A stretch of 64,000 nucleotides of DNA from Colletotrichum lupini (GCF_023278565.1 NC_064680.1:3162001-3226000); one strand, 5' to 3'. Counted from the first letter of the stretch, positions 46,301-60,600 are shown. Numbers and translations: made by a program. Notes: a model not told the origin generated them from the letters alone.

Positions 46301-46823
46301 ATCCTCCCGTCAAATCGCATCGCTCCTCCATTAGCAACCAAGCATTGGCCAACAAGGGGCCCTCTTGTAGCAAAAAAAAAAAAAAAAAAAATACCACGGC
46401 ATCCCGACGTCTCAGTCCGATTAAAAAGAAGGACCGCGCTCACACTCAAAAACTCTCCAATTCGACGTCATACCGGCCGACACCAGGCGAAAACCTTCTT
46501 TAGCTCGACGGGTCCGTGAAAAAGGCCGAAGCTTCCTCATCCCCGTCAAAGTCGCCGCACCGCACAGCCGCTGGGCCATGCCCACAAGGTCGACAATCGC
46601 TGGATCCTATTACTAGTAGTGTCCATCCGTCGCCCATCTCTACCGTCCCTTCCGATCCATCCCTTTTCTATTTTGGAGTCTGGGTTATCCGTATATCTTT
46701 CACAACCCCATCCTCTTTTTGATACCCCCTTTCAAGCTTCCCTTCTGTTCGCCCACTTACAAAACCACCGCCTCTGGTTCGACTATTCCAATAGGCCTAG
46801 GACCAAAGGAGGATTCACATACA
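43399..46823. other. Divergent intergenic region, BRCT gene / phospholipase gene
   Basis: 3.4 kb with two divergent promoters and no supported gene. It contains a (CA)n run at about 44886-44900 and a 20-base A run at 46372-46391. Pyrimidine-rich sequence in the last kilobase looks like the phospholipase promoter and leader. Open frames here lack similarity. Confidence 0.45.
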
Positions 46824-48770
46824 ATGATGCTCTCATCCCTATTGGTAGTGGCAGCTGCCGTTGCCCCGGTGTGGGCGGTTGATCCCGTGAAGCCAATGGC
46901 GGCCGGGCTCATCATGGAGGCCCTGGACCCCCGCGCCCTCCCGAACTCGCCTTCGGGAGGCTACGCACCCGCGATCGTCGACTGCCCGTCCGCCCGTCCT
47001 ACAATCCGGTCCGCATCGGCCCTGTCGCCGAACGAGACAGCATGGCTCCCCCTTCGCCGCAACGCCACAGTCGAACCCATGCGCGAGTTCCTAACTCGCG
47101 TCAGCATTCCCAACTTTGATGCCGGTGCCTATATTGACCGTGTAAGCTCATCATCATCGCAATTGCCCAACATCGCCCTTGCCGTGTCAGGTGGTGGGTA
47201 CCGGGCCCTCATGAACGGCGCCGGCTTCCTTGCTGCCGCAGACAGCCGGACCCCCAACTCGACATCATCTGGCCAGATCGGTGGACTCCTCCAGTCCGCC
47301 ACTTACGTTGCCGGTCTTTCTGGTGGTGGATGGCTCGTCGGCTCCATCTTCACGAACAACTTCTCCTCTGTGGTCGACCTGCAGCGCGGCTCAAAGGGAT
47401 CCGCTGTCTGGAAATTCGATCGGTCTATCTTCTCGGGCCCCAGAGAATCCGGCCTCTCCATCCTCAACACAGCCGAGTACTGGAGAGATGTTGCCAAGCA
47501 AGTCGATACCAAGGATCAAGGCTTCGAGGTTTCCATCACGGACTACTGGGGCCGCGCTCTCTCCTACCAGCTCATCAACGCTACTGACGGCGGGCCGGCC
47601 TACACCTTCTCGTCCATCGCCGACGAGCCCGACTTCCAGTCCGGCCAGCAGCCCTTCCCTATCCTCGTCGCCGACGGCCGCGCGCCCAACGAGCGCATCA
47701 TCTCTCTCAACGCTACCGTCTACGAGTTCAACCCCTTTGAGCTCGGCACCTGGGACAACACGGCCTACGGCTTCGCTCCCCTCCGCTACCTCGCCTCCAA
47801 CTTCTCCGCCGGCCGCATCCCGGACAACGGCTCCTGCGTCCGCGGCTTCGACCAGGCCGGCTTCGTCATGGGCACCTCTTCCTCCCTCTTCAACCAATTC
47901 ATGCTCCAGAACCTCTCCTCCGCCGGCCTGCCCGATTTCATCCAGTCCGCCCTGACCACCATCCTCAACGTCCTGGACCAGGACAACAACGACATCGCCC
48001 AATACGTGCCCAACCCCTTTTACGGCTACAACCCGCGCACAAACGTAAACGCAAACCAGACCCAGCTCTCCCTCGTCGACGGCGGCGAAGACCTCCAAAA
48101 CATCCCCCTCCACCCCCTGATCCAACCCAACCGCGCCGTCGACGTCATCTTCGCCGTCGACTCCTCCGCCGACACAAACTACAACTGGCCCAACGGCACA
48201 GCCCTCCGCGCAACCTACGACCGCGTCGCCCAGCCCATCGCAAACGGCACCCTCTTCCCCCCCGTCCCGGACGCAAACACCTTCATTAACCTAGGCCTCA
48301 ACCGCCGCCCGACGTTCTTTGGCTGCAACGCCTCAAACTTCACCCTCTCGGGCAACCAGCGCGTGCCTCCCTTGGTCGTTTACCTCCCCAACGCTCCCTA
48401 CGTCGCACACTCCAACGTCTCGACTTTCGATCCCAGCTACGAGCTCGACCAGCGCGACGCAATCATCCAAAACGGCTACGACTCGGCCACCCAGGGCAAC
48501 GCGACCCTCGACGCCCAGTGGCCCGTCTGCGTAGCCTGCGCCGTGCTCTCTCGCAGCATGGCGCGCTCCCGCGAGACCGTGCCCGACGCCTGCGCGCAGT
48601 GCTTCTCGCGGTACTGCTGGAACGGTACGCTCGATACCCGCGAGGTGGACTATAACCCCACCTTTGCGATTGGCAACATTGAGGCCAATAGTCCCGCCGC
48701 GAGGACCGGTGTCAGTTTTGCGACTGGGGTGTTGAGTGCGGCGGCGGCGGCGCTGGTGCTGGCGATCTAA
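46824..48770 (+). CDS. Phospholipase B / lysophospholipase, GPI-anchor type
   Basis: An intronless 648-residue protein. The second ATG of the long frame, at 46824, was chosen because it begins with a signal peptide ([18 protein letters not shown]); the upstream ATG at 46719 would add 35 polar residues. Catalytic elements of the cytosolic-PLA2 fold: the oxyanion loop [13 protein letters not shown] (Ser122 on), the nucleophile in GLSGGGW (Ser166), and the Asp in [16 protein letters not shown]. It has more than ten N-glycosylation sites, Cys-rich C-terminal region and a hydrophobic tail ([21 protein letters not shown]) consistent with GPI anchoring. It removes fatty acids from phospholipids and lysophospholipids at the cell surface or outside. 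In pathogenic fungi this family contributes to membrane damage; that is family knowledge, not shown here. Confidence 0.95.
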   Translation: MMLSSLLVVAAAVAPVWAVDPVKPMAAGLIMEALDPRALPNSPSGGYAPAIVDCPSARPTIRSASALSPNETAWLPLRRNATVEPMREFLTRVSIPNFDAGAYIDRVSSSSSQLPNIALAVSGGGYRALMNGAGFLAAADSRTPNSTSSGQIGGLLQSATYVAGLSGGGWLVGSIFTNNFSSVVDLQRGSKGSAVWKFDRSIFSGPRESGLSILNTAEYWRDVAKQVDTKDQGFEVSITDYWGRALSYQLINATDGGPAYTFSSIADEPDFQSGQQPFPILVADGRAPNERIISLNATVYEFNPFELGTWDNTAYGFAPLRYLASNFSAGRIPDNGSCVRGFDQAGFVMGTSSSLFNQFMLQNLSSAGLPDFIQSALTTILNVLDQDNNDIAQYVPNPFYGYNPRTNVNANQTQLSLVDGGEDLQNIPLHPLIQPNRAVDVIFAVDSSADTNYNWPNGTALRATYDRVAQPIANGTLFPPVPDANTFINLGLNRRPTFFGCNASNFTLSGNQRVPPLVVYLPNAPYVAHSNVSTFDPSYELDQRDAIIQNGYDSATQGNATLDAQWPVCVACAVLSRSMARSRETVPDACAQCFSRYCWNGTLDTREVDYNPTFAIGNIEANSPAARTGVSFATGVLSAAAAALVLAI

Positions 48771-49780
48771 GATTTTGGTCTTCATCATGAAATTTTGCGC
48801 ATTAACGGCCTTTTCTTTGATACAACATTACGGAACATCACGGCTGGCATTGGGTTCATTGTTTTCTGAAACTACATTGTTCCTCTGAGGATAAGGAGGG
48901 CATGTTTGGACTCTTCTTCACCACCGTCGCTCCCTTGAGAGCAGGAAAACAGGATACTGCTCTGGAGTTGGTCAGCATTAGGATCACGGACATATTCACT
49001 ACACCGGCCGGGGGGGGGGGTTGTTAAAACCAGAGACGTTGGAGAAGAAGCAAGACCTCTGTTTGCAAGACTCATTAGAGAAACGTGCGTGTGAGAGAGA
49101 GAGAAGAGAGAGATGCGTAGTCTTTAAAAAGGCGAATTTGGGGATATCCACTAATGCAAACGTCCTTCCATGTAAAACATGACTGCATCAACAGGCTGCA
49201 TGTAATGCCGTTTGAAGAACCACGGCTCCTGTGCTCCTCCCGTTTTCCTGTGATATTTCCCACGCCGAGCATACCACACGCTCTACTCCTCGCTAGGCTG
49301 TGTGAGATCTCTCGCCCCAAATACCGGACCTCCTCCCAAATCCTATGTAGATTGACCAGGACGCCCGGTTGTTTGCTGTGGGAAAAATAATATGTATGAC
49401 TCTCCCGACTCCGACCGTTCGCCTCCCAGACCTAACGAGGAGGTATGAATGATGCAATGTCGTGAAAATCAGTCATTAACGCGTAAAAGCAGGCCCAGCA
49501 AAGGGCTCTGAGAGGAACAGGGGTTTCGGCGGAGACGGGTCGGTTTGATCACTCATTGAGTAACTCAAAGCCTGGCGCCTGACAGTGAAGTTTTAACCTA
49601 CGCAGCGTCTGGTCTGTTCCGTAGCCTCGTCGTTTCCCCCTGATGGTGTCCTTTGTCGAAGTAGGACTAAGAGAATTGATAAAACGTATAATGCGGCGGC
49701 AAAGCACCGTCAGGTTATTTCGACGCCCGTCTCGAGTGACCCAGCTTCCCGTCTCTCGGATGTCTCAATCCACCAGAAAC
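48771..49780. other. Convergent intergenic region
   Basis: 1.0 kb between the phospholipase stop and the stop of the next, minus-strand gene, so it carries two 3' ends. An 11-base G run is at about 49010. No gene seen. Confidence 0.5.
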
Positions 49781-51661
49781 CTATCTGGATGGTCGAAAAG
49801 GGCCGTCAACCCTCACATCCTTGACACCCTCTGGCATCATTCTCAGCCATTCGGTCCAGTTGTCAATGTCGATCGGTTCGTCTCCTATCCGGAATGACAG
49901 TACCAGTTGCTGACCTTCTGTACCGAACGGAAGGCTCGTCCTCAAGGGACCAATGTTAAGAGGTGCGAGAAGAATTGAGGGTAGTCGAGCGTTTCCGGAC
50001 ATTTGCATATGGAGCGGAGACGGAAAGCTGTTGATCGTTTCCTTTTCAGGGTTCCTATCCTGAACGAGAGAAGGATAATTGGACAGTAGTTTTGAGTGAA
50101 GCTCTGCGGCAGAGAAGGGGCTCGTGAATCGTTGTGAAGCGCGTGTTTTTAGGTGCTCGGTGAGAACTTTGGTAAACGTGCATCGATCCAGGGCATCGAA
50201 GTGCTCCTCGGATACAGCAGCAGCCACCAGTTCCAAGACACCTTGCTGGCGGTGCATCTTGGAAGATGGAAAGAATGCGGCGTCCATCACAATCAGAGTG
50301 TCTGAACAGGCCTCCTCAAGCACCTGCTGAATACCACTCCACCGGATAGTCTCGGCCTTGTCCTTGTCTTTTGAGCTGGCAAGACGTTAGGTTCCAAGCC
50401 TCCTGAGAAGGCTACTTGAGAAGTACTCACCTGGCGAGCACCATCTCCCGGTTGCCGTCTAAGTAGGAATGACCGTTGTAGTAGACAATCTTTAGAACGT
50501 CCCGTTGATCACGATCCTCCACAAAGTCGGTAATCTTGCGCGAGAGCCATCTCCACGGGCTTTTGCAGGCCTCTGAAGCAGACGGAATAGTTGTGATCGA
50601 AAACGTATACCGGTAATACTGGTCGAAAACTTCTCCAAGTTCTTTGACGGAGCTTCCAACGCTGAAATCAGGGTCGTCCTGCCAGTACAGAAGCAAGGCC
50701 TGCGCACTTGAGTAGCGGCTCCGACTGGGAGTAGACAGAATTCTCGAAACATTGGTCTGTAAGTCAGATTTAAGACTATCAATACCAGGCAAAATTGGAG
50801 GCTTGTCGAGCCTGGGGCCGGTCGGGAGTGGCGTGCGAATGCGAGACTCGCTGAGCCGGTGACCACCAGGAGGCGTTGGGGAGTCTATCTCCATCTCCTC
50901 GGGGTCCTGCGTGAACATTGACTTCACATTGTTGTTGTTCAGGGCCGGCGCTGGGCTGAGGGGCCGCTGGCCAGCCATAGACGGGGCGATATCCTGGATG
51001 CTGGGACTGTGAGACCTATGATATTTCCTGACGGCATCCTCCCATGTCATGTTGTGATGGCTAGGATGGCACTTGGCAAGGGCGGGATTGTCAGCAGGGG
51101 TGAGCACTTTTTGATAATAAAGACGTGAAGGGGTCACGGGTGACTTACTGCAACTCTCCTTCTGCGGCAGTCATTACAGGCGCCCAGCTTTCTGATGAGT
51201 GCGGCTTTCTCTCTCTGTTGCTGGGACAAAGGACCGGTTCGCCTCCTGCTCGCGCGGACCCGGTTAGAGACGTCGGAGCCATCCTTTACATGGAATATGG
51301 ATGTTAAGTTAGGAGAGGTGTCGGCACTGTACGATGTGTTGCTTGTGTCCACGGACATATTGGTGGCAGCGGATGCCGCCGTGGCCTGAGTTGATATGGA
51401 CGAGTTGGTGTCCTTCCTCAGCGGAGGAGAAGCCGACTGACCGGGGGTGGGAGGAGGTTGCTGGGACTGGTGCTGAGGAGTCGTTTGCTGCTGCTGCGGT
51501 TGATGCTGCGCTGGCAATGACTGCTGTTGTTGGAGCGGAGACTGTTGCGATTGAGGCAGCTCATGATGAGACATTGAAGGTGAGCCAGTTTGGGGTCTGT
51601 TTCCAGACTCCTCGCTGCCATTCTTCGGAGGCGCCTCTAACAGACTCGGAGCCGGATGCAT
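49781..51661 (-). CDS. Conserved fungal protein with Cys/His cluster and Gln-rich N-terminus
   Basis: Three exons (51661-51149, 51071-50431, 50375-49781) give 582 residues. Residues ~25-75 are Gln/Pro-rich, as in transcription regulators. A basic Cys/His cluster (LGACNDCRRRRV then ACHPSHH) is assembled across the first intron and resembles a fungal Zn2Cys6-type start but lacks its third and fourth cysteines. The middle and C-terminal parts (VLKIVYYNGHSYLDGNREMV, IQQVLEEACSDTLIVMDAAF, VSEEHFDALDRCTFT) look like a folded alpha/beta domain with a YYNGHSY and DAAFF motif pattern reminiscent of caspase-like folds (His in GHS, Asp/Cys positions), but this is my inference. Conserved in Sordariomycetes to my knowledge; function not established. 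Confidence 0.8.
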
Positions 51662-54600
51662 GCTTGCAAGTTGTGTTGTCTTATTCCCTTTGTCACAGCA
51701 GCAACTACCCTTGACCCATCCTCGGTGTACGTTGGTGTAATTGTATGTGGCGGAAAAGATGAGAGAGAAGAGAGAAGAAGAAAAGAGTTTCGAGAAGAAG
51801 AGAGGGTGGCTAGTGGAATTCCTGCGCCCCTTCTCTTCTCATACACACACGCACTTGGCTCTGTCTGGCTGTCGCGCCTTTTCTTTGAAGTTGGGCAGAT
51901 TGTGTGGTGGTGCCCCACCGAGATTCACCGACGCGAAAGAGCGACCAGAGAAAAGTGAGGGGTAAAAGAAACGGGTCCTCGGAGGCGGGGAGCAGCCAAA
52001 CAGAGAATGCGCCGAGGGCAAATGATGCCAATTGAGACCCGGAAACCGGAAGAAACCACCGCAGGGACGGTCGAGAATAAAAGAAGGACAATCAGACTTG
52101 GTTTCGGTGGACGACCGTCTCAATTCGAGGTGTGTGAAGGTGGGAGGATGAGGGCCGAGGCCAAGGTGCACGAATAAAAATAAGGTCGGTCGGTCAGGAT
52201 TTAAGGGTACGTGCACCGAGCACCGGAGAGGGAAAGAGCGAAGAAAGCACGGGCCAGGACCCCCGGTAAGGTACGGCGCTGGGAATTGAGATCGGGAGGT
52301 GAGGTGGTACTGAACCTCTGGTAGTGCCCGTACGCAGTAGTGTGGTGGTGGTGGGCTGGTTGTGGTGGAGGTGGTAGTGGACTTTGGTTTGGTCGCTGGT
52401 GGTACCTCTGGCTGGTGCAAAACCTTCTCCAATATGTCGATTGCGTGGATTTGGATGTTGTTGTTGTGGTGGGAGAAGAGAAAAAGCGACGAGGTATGGA
52501 TACTTCTGGCAAGGTACCGATCAGTTCAGGCCGGGATGGGGATGGGGATGGGAACGGGTGAAGGGGACGGGGGAAGTTGGGCCTACGTAGGTGGAAAGAG
52601 AGACATACATACTTACAGTCTGGATGGATGGAAATCTGTTGACCGGGCCGGTACAACTAAACCTCTCTCCGAATTTCTTGCAGTCAGAGATACACGGAAA
52701 ACAGATACGGCGGTTGAAAAGCCCTTATTGGTAGGTAACGAGCGAGTATCGTTGACTGAGGTGAACCGAGTGACTTGCAGAGGTGCAGCACAAGGCAAGG
52801 TAGGAGGGAGAGGGACGAGACTGAGAAACGAGACAACCCTGCGACAGGGATCGTGAATGTTGTGGATTTTGGGTTCACAGAGTTTCGATGCTTGGGCTTT
52901 GGTGCTGAGTGATTGATCCAGGTGAGGGTTGTGACTTTTATCGAGCGGGTCTGGGTCCGGGTTTCGGTCTGATGTTTTTCTTGTGTTGCTGCTGCTTGCC
53001 GACGCTGAGCGGTTTTACTCTGGTTCTTTGATGATGCTCTGTAGGTAGTCGGCCTTCTTTCTATGTTCCGTTCACCGGGTCTTATGGTTCAAGGTATTTG
53101 AAGATGTTTGCTGCTTCGTTTCCGTCCGTCTTGACTCTCTGCTTGCTAAGAAAGGGAGTTAGAGAGCGAGGCACACAGAGAGACAGAGTACACAAGCCAA
53201 GACGCGTGGTAGGTAAGGTAAAGAAATCCCCGCAGAGTCGAGGCCCCCGGTCCTTTCCTCAAGTTTTCTGAGTCGTTGCACTGGCAGGTGTGGATATCTC
53301 AAGAACAAGAGGACCGGGTTCCTCTTCTTTTCCAGCATCACGCTTCACCAAAGTCTCCATTCGTGGATGAGTGTGAACATCATCATATTTTCTTCTTCAC
53401 ACAAGGTTTTCGCTCACCTCAACTCTCCGTTGCACCTTAGGTGACTACGTCCATGCGAGATTCAATGCAATGCAAGCTTTGAGGTCTGAATGGCTCAATC
53501 GTTTTTTCGGGGAGATGGATGTAGGATGATAGGCACTTGCAAGTTGAACAAGAAATGAATAAGAAACTATGGCAGAGCACGAGAGAGAGAGAGAAGAATG
53601 GGCTCAAGGAAGCAGTCGTCGGGTATTCATTCGTACGGAGCAGAGAAAGGCAGGTGCGCAGTAGTAAGTCGCACGACACAGCCCAGCCGAGCCTAGTCGT
53701 GCCAGTCTTAACCTCCAAGTCAGCTTCCATTCGATCTGGCCAGCCCACCTCACCTGCTACCCCATGGTGCACCTCAGGTTTGTCTACATCGCCATCTGCA
53801 TCTGTATTCTGGGCTACCTAGGTAGAGAAAGGTATGTACTCATGAAGTACCTCGTCTCCGTGGTGGCTGCTGATATACCCAAGGCAGGTACTTTGCCTCA
53901 TGCAATTTCTTTCAAGTCACTTGGACTCAGTCACTCAACCTGATGGAAGGAAGGAACTGAGGTGCACTCTTTCCAACTCACCTCAACTAACCCGACCTTG
54001 GAACATCTCGGAAAGGAAGCCGCACCCGCATTTGTACCAGCCACTGCATATTGAGGTAGTTACTGTTCCAGCGTTCTTTCCCATTACCTACCTACCTTAC
54101 CTTACCTGACATCCAGGAATAGGTAAGGTAGCAAATGGAAAGTCGACAACCTCACTTGTCAGGCTTCGCGGAGCGCTTGACCCGGCACCGTTTTAATTTT
54201 TTTTCCTTAACCCTTGGAGGGGAAGGAGGGGGAAACAGCGCCTGGCACGTCAAAGGAAGGGTCCAGGGGGGCCACTGGGGGGTGGTGACCTTTCACCTCC
54301 ACACGCGCACGCACCAGATTCTGCAAAAGGTGGGAAGGTGCGAGGTGTGAACTGGGATGGAGCGATGGGCCACGGGCAGTTTGCTGCGCCGTGGCGGGGA
54401 CACCTTCCCTATCCAAGACCTCAAGGTACTCCGTGCCGTCATTTTGGCAGGGAAGTGACTTTGCCCGACGGTGAGCTTCCATGGCACGCATGGAGGACGG
54501 GAGACCTTTCTCGGGTTGGCAGGTGAGAGAGGAAATACGACGGTTGCTCTTGCCGCCAAACCGCTAAACCGCTAAACCGCCGCTCTCTGCTCCGAACCTC

Positions 54601-57600
54601 TAGTCTTTTTTTTTTCCCCTCCCATCGGCGTTTTCTCGTCTTGTCTCGTCCGCCTACCTTAATACCTGACCACCTCACCTAATCCAGTCTACCACCAACC
54701 GTCAGCCTAGGTATCACCACCACACAGAGCATCCGTACCTTGACCTGTTACCTTGGCCAGCCAGTTCTTGTCTACTCACCCTTCTCCCCCGCGATCCACC
54801 TTAGATCTTAACGAGATGCTTGAATCGAGTAGAATTATGGGGTCATTGCTGAAGCGTCCCAGACTCCCAGCCATCACTGCGACAGTGTCCACACCTTCAG
54901 CTCCAAGTCAAAAGGCAAGGTAGAACTACCATTGCATGGGATCGGAGAGGGCAGGGCAGAAATGTCCAGGACACTGAAAGATCCGTTGTCTTAGGCATGC
55001 ACACATATCCGTACGCACACATTCACAAGGACAACTTCTCGCATTACGATCTGGCATGGCCTCACTTAGACCCGAAGAATCAACAGATGCGCCCGATATT
55101 CAAAGACATCCAGGCGTTCGCGCAGGATTCGCAGCCCAGTCAATAAAGCCCAGCCCAGCCCAGCCCATCAATTGAGTCGCGCGGCCCGGCCGATGATCTT
55201 CAACGAGCCAATATGCTCACCGACCGAGGAATGGTGTGAACGTCTGTTCTCGGTGTCTCGGCTAGGGGGCGTCTAGCCATGTCCTGTCCGCTTGGCATGT
55301 GCGGCTTGACTACGGAGAAGCTCGGAAACCAAACAGCAGCTGAGACCCAAGTCAATGACCTCTGTCGCCGCAAAACTACACTTCACGAGATTCCATCCCC
55401 TTCCATACAGCCAGCCGTTTTGCGCGTATTGCCTAACCCTGCCTCTTCACTGCCTGACTGATGGAAGCGAGGAACGATATCAAAACACCCGCATCCATGG
55501 AGCAAATCATGACGAGAAGGACAATGGGGAAGCAACTCTGGCGATGCAACACCAACCGGGCCTGGCAGAGAAAGACATGTCATGCGCACCACGTGGACCC
55601 TGTCCTGTCCCTGTCACCGTCTCCTTCACTTTTCGCTGTACGGATACGCTGTGCCTCCTCGTCTCATGGTCAGGTCTCGTCCCGCCCGCCCGCTCCCTGC
55701 TCTTCCGCCCACCGAGTAACAAGATCGGCTAGCTGAGTCGCTGGTTCACCTTCAGGCTTCGGGCTCCAAGCCTGCAACTGCAAGTCTCCAACAAGTTAAC
55801 AACTGACCACCAAACCCTTTACTGCACCTCCAATGCATCCAAGCGGGGGCTGTCAACCCCCACAGCCCTGGGCCAATGGCTCGGTTCCTCTTCTAATTAT
55901 CCGCGCTCTAGTCGGACATCAACAACAGCCCAATGCAGAGAGAACAATGAACAATATGATTCATTGGAGACCTACAGACTCGAGATCAGAGCACTATCTC
56001 GTTACGCAATACCTCAACAACCCATTGGTCTATCCTCAAGGATGTGCAAGATTGGACTTGAGGTCGGCATCTACCTTGCTTGGGCTCGCTAGGCTAACTT
56101 GCCCCAATCCAGCCTGAAGCTGTCTCTCGACAGAGTCGATACCTCTCCTACTCACTCACGATATCCCATCCGCTGCGCGCTGCCTGTGAGTCGGTCACAT
56201 CCACCGATTTTTGCCCCACGAACAAGAACCGAATGCTGCGTCCATCCATCCTCTCACTTTCTCACTCCTTTCGCCCACCTGTTCAACCAATGAGTCTGAC
56301 TTCACCGGAAAATACCGCCAGCCTCACCGCAACTCCCTTTCCGATAGGTCTCCGCTCATCCCCCCACACTAGCACTTGAGTCTTTCTTTCTTTTGGCCTG
56401 ATTCACGAATCATCATCCACCTCACAATCCCGCTGCATCTGCACTTCCCCTCGAACGAGATGAAGGCCGCAACGTTTTGCTGCATGTTTTGCAATGCTTT
56501 TGTCTACTCAGATGGCCATGCGATGCAACGGCCCAAGTCAAAACATGCTTTCCCTTGTTAAGTTTGCCAGTTGCAAGGATCACGGGTGAAAGACGCTGTG
56601 TTCATCGCGTCGTTGCTTCTTGAGTTGCCTTGGCTGGCAAAGGCGGCAGTATTGAGAGTCGCATTTCGATTTGCCAGCCACCCTTTGCCAGTTACACCGT
56701 GGCTATGCCTCTATTGTGTGTATCAACGTTGCAACTCCGGCATTCCCATCGACAAAGGGCCGGCGTCAAAACACCACTGACCATCCAGCCGGCAAATATC
56801 CACTTCTACGGTATGCCTGTATTCGTCCTTCCAGACCTCTCCTGCCGTGTCGACGACCTGGCACAGTCAAGGTGTGTCTATGATTAGCGGCATATGCACG
56901 AAAGACGTGCGTACATACTGGTGGGATTCGCGCTTCAGATAGCCGTCGCGCCGTCTGTTCTTGTCGGCCTGCATGGCATGTGCAGGAAAAACAACATCAA
57001 CATTTACAGCCGAACCTCTCTCAGCTATGGATTCTCTACCGCCCCAGACATTGAAATTCGCCTTCTCAAAATGTCGGTTTGGACTTTTGGAATAGTCCAA
57101 CCAGCGCGACTGTTCAGCACATCATCAGGATCGGACCGAACCACCTTTGTCCATGGCGCCTGCCGTCCTTGCACAACATGAAAAAAGAGGTGGCGGGAGC
57201 GGGCAGCGGGTGCCACATCCATCTCATCGTCGGGACCCGGTGAGCTCAATGTCCCCACCCCTCCGAGCTCATCACTTATCTCGGTCTGCATTCCTCCGGC
57301 CATTGAATAGATGGGACCAGAGCCGGGGCCAGAAGCTCACTGGCTGACCTTGAGGCCCATCTGCCCATCGCCGAAGATTGGGCAATGATGAAGTAAGATG
57401 TCAAATCCCGCACGGTGAAGGAACGGCAGGCTGGCGGATGGCAGACGCCAGACGATGGTTCCACCAGCGGCCAGTGGGATTGGCCAGCCTCCGATATCGC
57501 CCCATTCCGCTTTAGGACTGACTCGGGAACCTCCCGCCGACCGAAGCCGCTTCAGCGAGGTGTGACAATGGGCGGCAACGCGGGCGCGAACGGCCTCTGA

Positions 57601-60600
57601 AGCGGTCGGCGCCCGGCGTCTAGCCGACTTGATGGACCACGCCCCCAGCCTCAGTCACCTGGCACATTTTGAATGGGGGTGGATGTTGAATGTTGCTTCA
57701 GAACGTAAGACAAGCCTCGGCAGTTGCTGCAAAATGCGGGACTTCTTATACTGGTTACCCGCCTTTGCTACCATTGCGGAGGTGACACACAGGCTCGCGT
57801 ACCAAGTAGCCGGTGAATCGTTGTCACTAGCCCTAGTAAGTTTGCGGCTCAACTCTCACCTGACCGAGTCGCCTGCGGTCCCAGACCTTGGTGATTGCTC
57901 ACCTAATTTAGAGCGGACGCCACTCTTGACATTGACTCAGTCACAAGAGTATACCATCGGCTGGTTGTGATATACTGACTGACTTCTTCCAGAGTTACTC
58001 CTGAATATGGCTCAATTGTCCCTATTCACGCGGTCATCATTTGTAGACATCAGCCTGATAGATCATGTGACCTCCTCGTGATACATCTTCACGTGTGATT
58101 ATCAATCACAGCCTCGAGAATGCCCTTGGTTGTTTTCGTATTTCCCTAAGATCATTAGCATGTGAGACGGGCAAGGAATAATATGGAAAATTACAGCATG
58201 CTGCATATATCTCCCTCTTTAGGGTCCCTTGCCGAAACATGACATATCATATCGTATACCAACAGACTGATATACCCCTTACAGTAATCCTTGTTCGTCA
58301 GGTATCCACCGATAGCTCAAAAACGACTACGGATAACCTGCTGTTCACAATAATTAGAGTTTCAAGTGTCCCAAGGCAGTGGTAGACCATGAGATGGAGT
58401 TGCTGATTCGAATGATGGACCAGATCAAGTGAGCAGTGAGCGAAGTACCAGGGTCCTTGAAGATACCATGTTGCCCGAGCTGAATGCGTCTCGGGTTGGT
58501 TCTACCCCGGATACTGCTTGACCAACGAAAGGTAAGAGAAACTACAAATATAACGGTTCAACTTGATAATCAGGGTGCAACCTTACCTTGGGTATCAGCA
58601 ATACAGCCGTGCGTTTCGACGTATCGGTCACTCAGCGGCCATAGCTGATGTAACATGGATGTAACACAGTAGTGGCAATGTAATCTCCATACTCGCTCCC
58701 TTGGACAGGCGACGTCTACTCGCTATATCAGTGTACAGTTGCAATCAGGGTCCGCTTCTACTCTTGATGATAGTCGCCCTATTCATCGTTGATGAAAGAT
58801 CGACCGCGTTCGTGCGCCGGTAGTTTGGACCTTTCTTGTATAATGCTGGCCACGGCGATTCTCCGGCACGGCATGAGTCATCTTAGTCTCATGAGGCACT
58901 ACGATTTGAAGAGGCGTGAGATTGACGACGGGAGAGTATCTGAGATGGGGAGATGAATGTTAACGAGGTTGGAATAAGCCCCCCCGCGCGAAGCTGCTTA
59001 CTCGGATATCTGTCCAGATTCCATGCGAAGGCAATCTCGTCCGAGTACTCCGTGTGCAATGGCTCGCAGCTTTACTTGCTAGTTGGCTTGATATATGACA
59101 TGATATCCTGTGACTTACTTCCTCGTGATGACTGCTCCGGATTTCCACGAGCGCATCTACCGTCGGAGGTTTGGAATGACCTGTCGTTTCCGGTAAAACT
59201 AACATAGGCTTGCCTAAGAAATTCCGGTCGTGGTCTTGGCATTTCATTACTGTGGGCGTGGACAGACTGACCTGGCACAGGAGGGGGTGTAAGGGGGTTC
59301 ATCCATGTGAAGTCGAAATCAGAAACGAAAATGTCAGATCAATGGCAGAGGGGACTGAGATCCCACTCTGACTTTGTTGAGTCCCCTACAAACCCTTTGC
59401 ACGAATCCCCCCGAGTCGCAAAGTAGTAGGCAGACACCCTGATATGGTAGGTGTATACTCATCGAAGCCGCGGTGGTGTAGTAGCACAGGTCCAAGATAC
59501 GTCACGCCAGCGAACCGTGATGTAGGACATTTGGTGGTTTATTCGTGCATCGTTATATACAAGACTGAGCCTGAAGTAAAGAATCGTGAGTTTGTTTATA
59601 TCGAAACGCTGTCTTCGCACAAGCATGTAGGTCGACCTCGATTTCCGTCTAATTCTTCTCCGCCTCAGTGATTTGTTTGGCTTGTACGATACATTAGAGG
59701 GTCTTAGAATCTACCAAACAGTGGTGATGTGTACGACTTGAGGGTCGTCATGACCAAGTATCGCATGATGGACAGATAAGCAGGAGCGTCCTCTGTCTCC
59801 ATCGAGCCCCCGTGCGCGTGGCACGGCTAGTTGGAGCAATTGCTTCCAAGTCCTACGGTCCGAATACCTTGACCCAAATGACCTACACGAGGGAGGAGAG
59901 CCGGGTGGGGGGCATCGAACGGCTAGAAGGGTGGCTGGGCGTGATGCTGAACATGGATAACCGATATACGATAGCCAAATAACCATCTCCTTTGTTGGCT
60001 GAACAATGTACCCAGTTCTAGACACATAAATTACTATTGTTTTCTCTCTTAAAACAAACCGGAAGGATTGAGTATCACGACGTTGGGAACGGCTTCTGTC
60101 TTCCGGTGTTCAGTCGTCCTTCGAATGCTGGTGCTGGGGATTGGGACGAGTTTGTATCTAACCACTTCACCAGTGGTACTCTCCCTCATGATCTCGAACC
60201 GGAGTAGGAGGTAGGGGCGACACCCTATCGCTCATGAGAGATCTCTACCTTTGCCCAAGCATTCGGATATTTGGTACACTTACTAAGGGAACATCAAGGT
60301 CATCTATAGGGCGAGTACACTTGGTCGAGGAAACGTAAGGAGATGGGTGCGATCCCCGAGAGAAGGCCTCGCTTACATTCTGAATTCCAGATTTACCTGA
60401 AAGGTGGAATACACGAAAGATGCTTGCCCATATTTCTCCTCGCCTTCGTCCTCAGATCTTTTCAAGGCAGGAGCGAAGTCGACATTGTTTACCTACCTCA
60501 CACGCCGCGCGCCTTCCCTCGCAACCACCACAACAACCCAGTAAACAACAACACACCTCACCATCACCACCATCTTCATCAGCAACCTTTCTCGAACCAC

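Noticed and set aside
46719..46823. Upstream ATG extension of the phospholipase
   Set aside because: It would place 35 polar residues before a good signal peptide; the ATG at 46824 fits the secreted family better.
52340..52856. Plus-strand open frames rich in Trp/Gly/Val
   Set aside because: They arise from GT/GA-rich leader-like sequence upstream of a minus-strand gene, with no similarity and no splice support.
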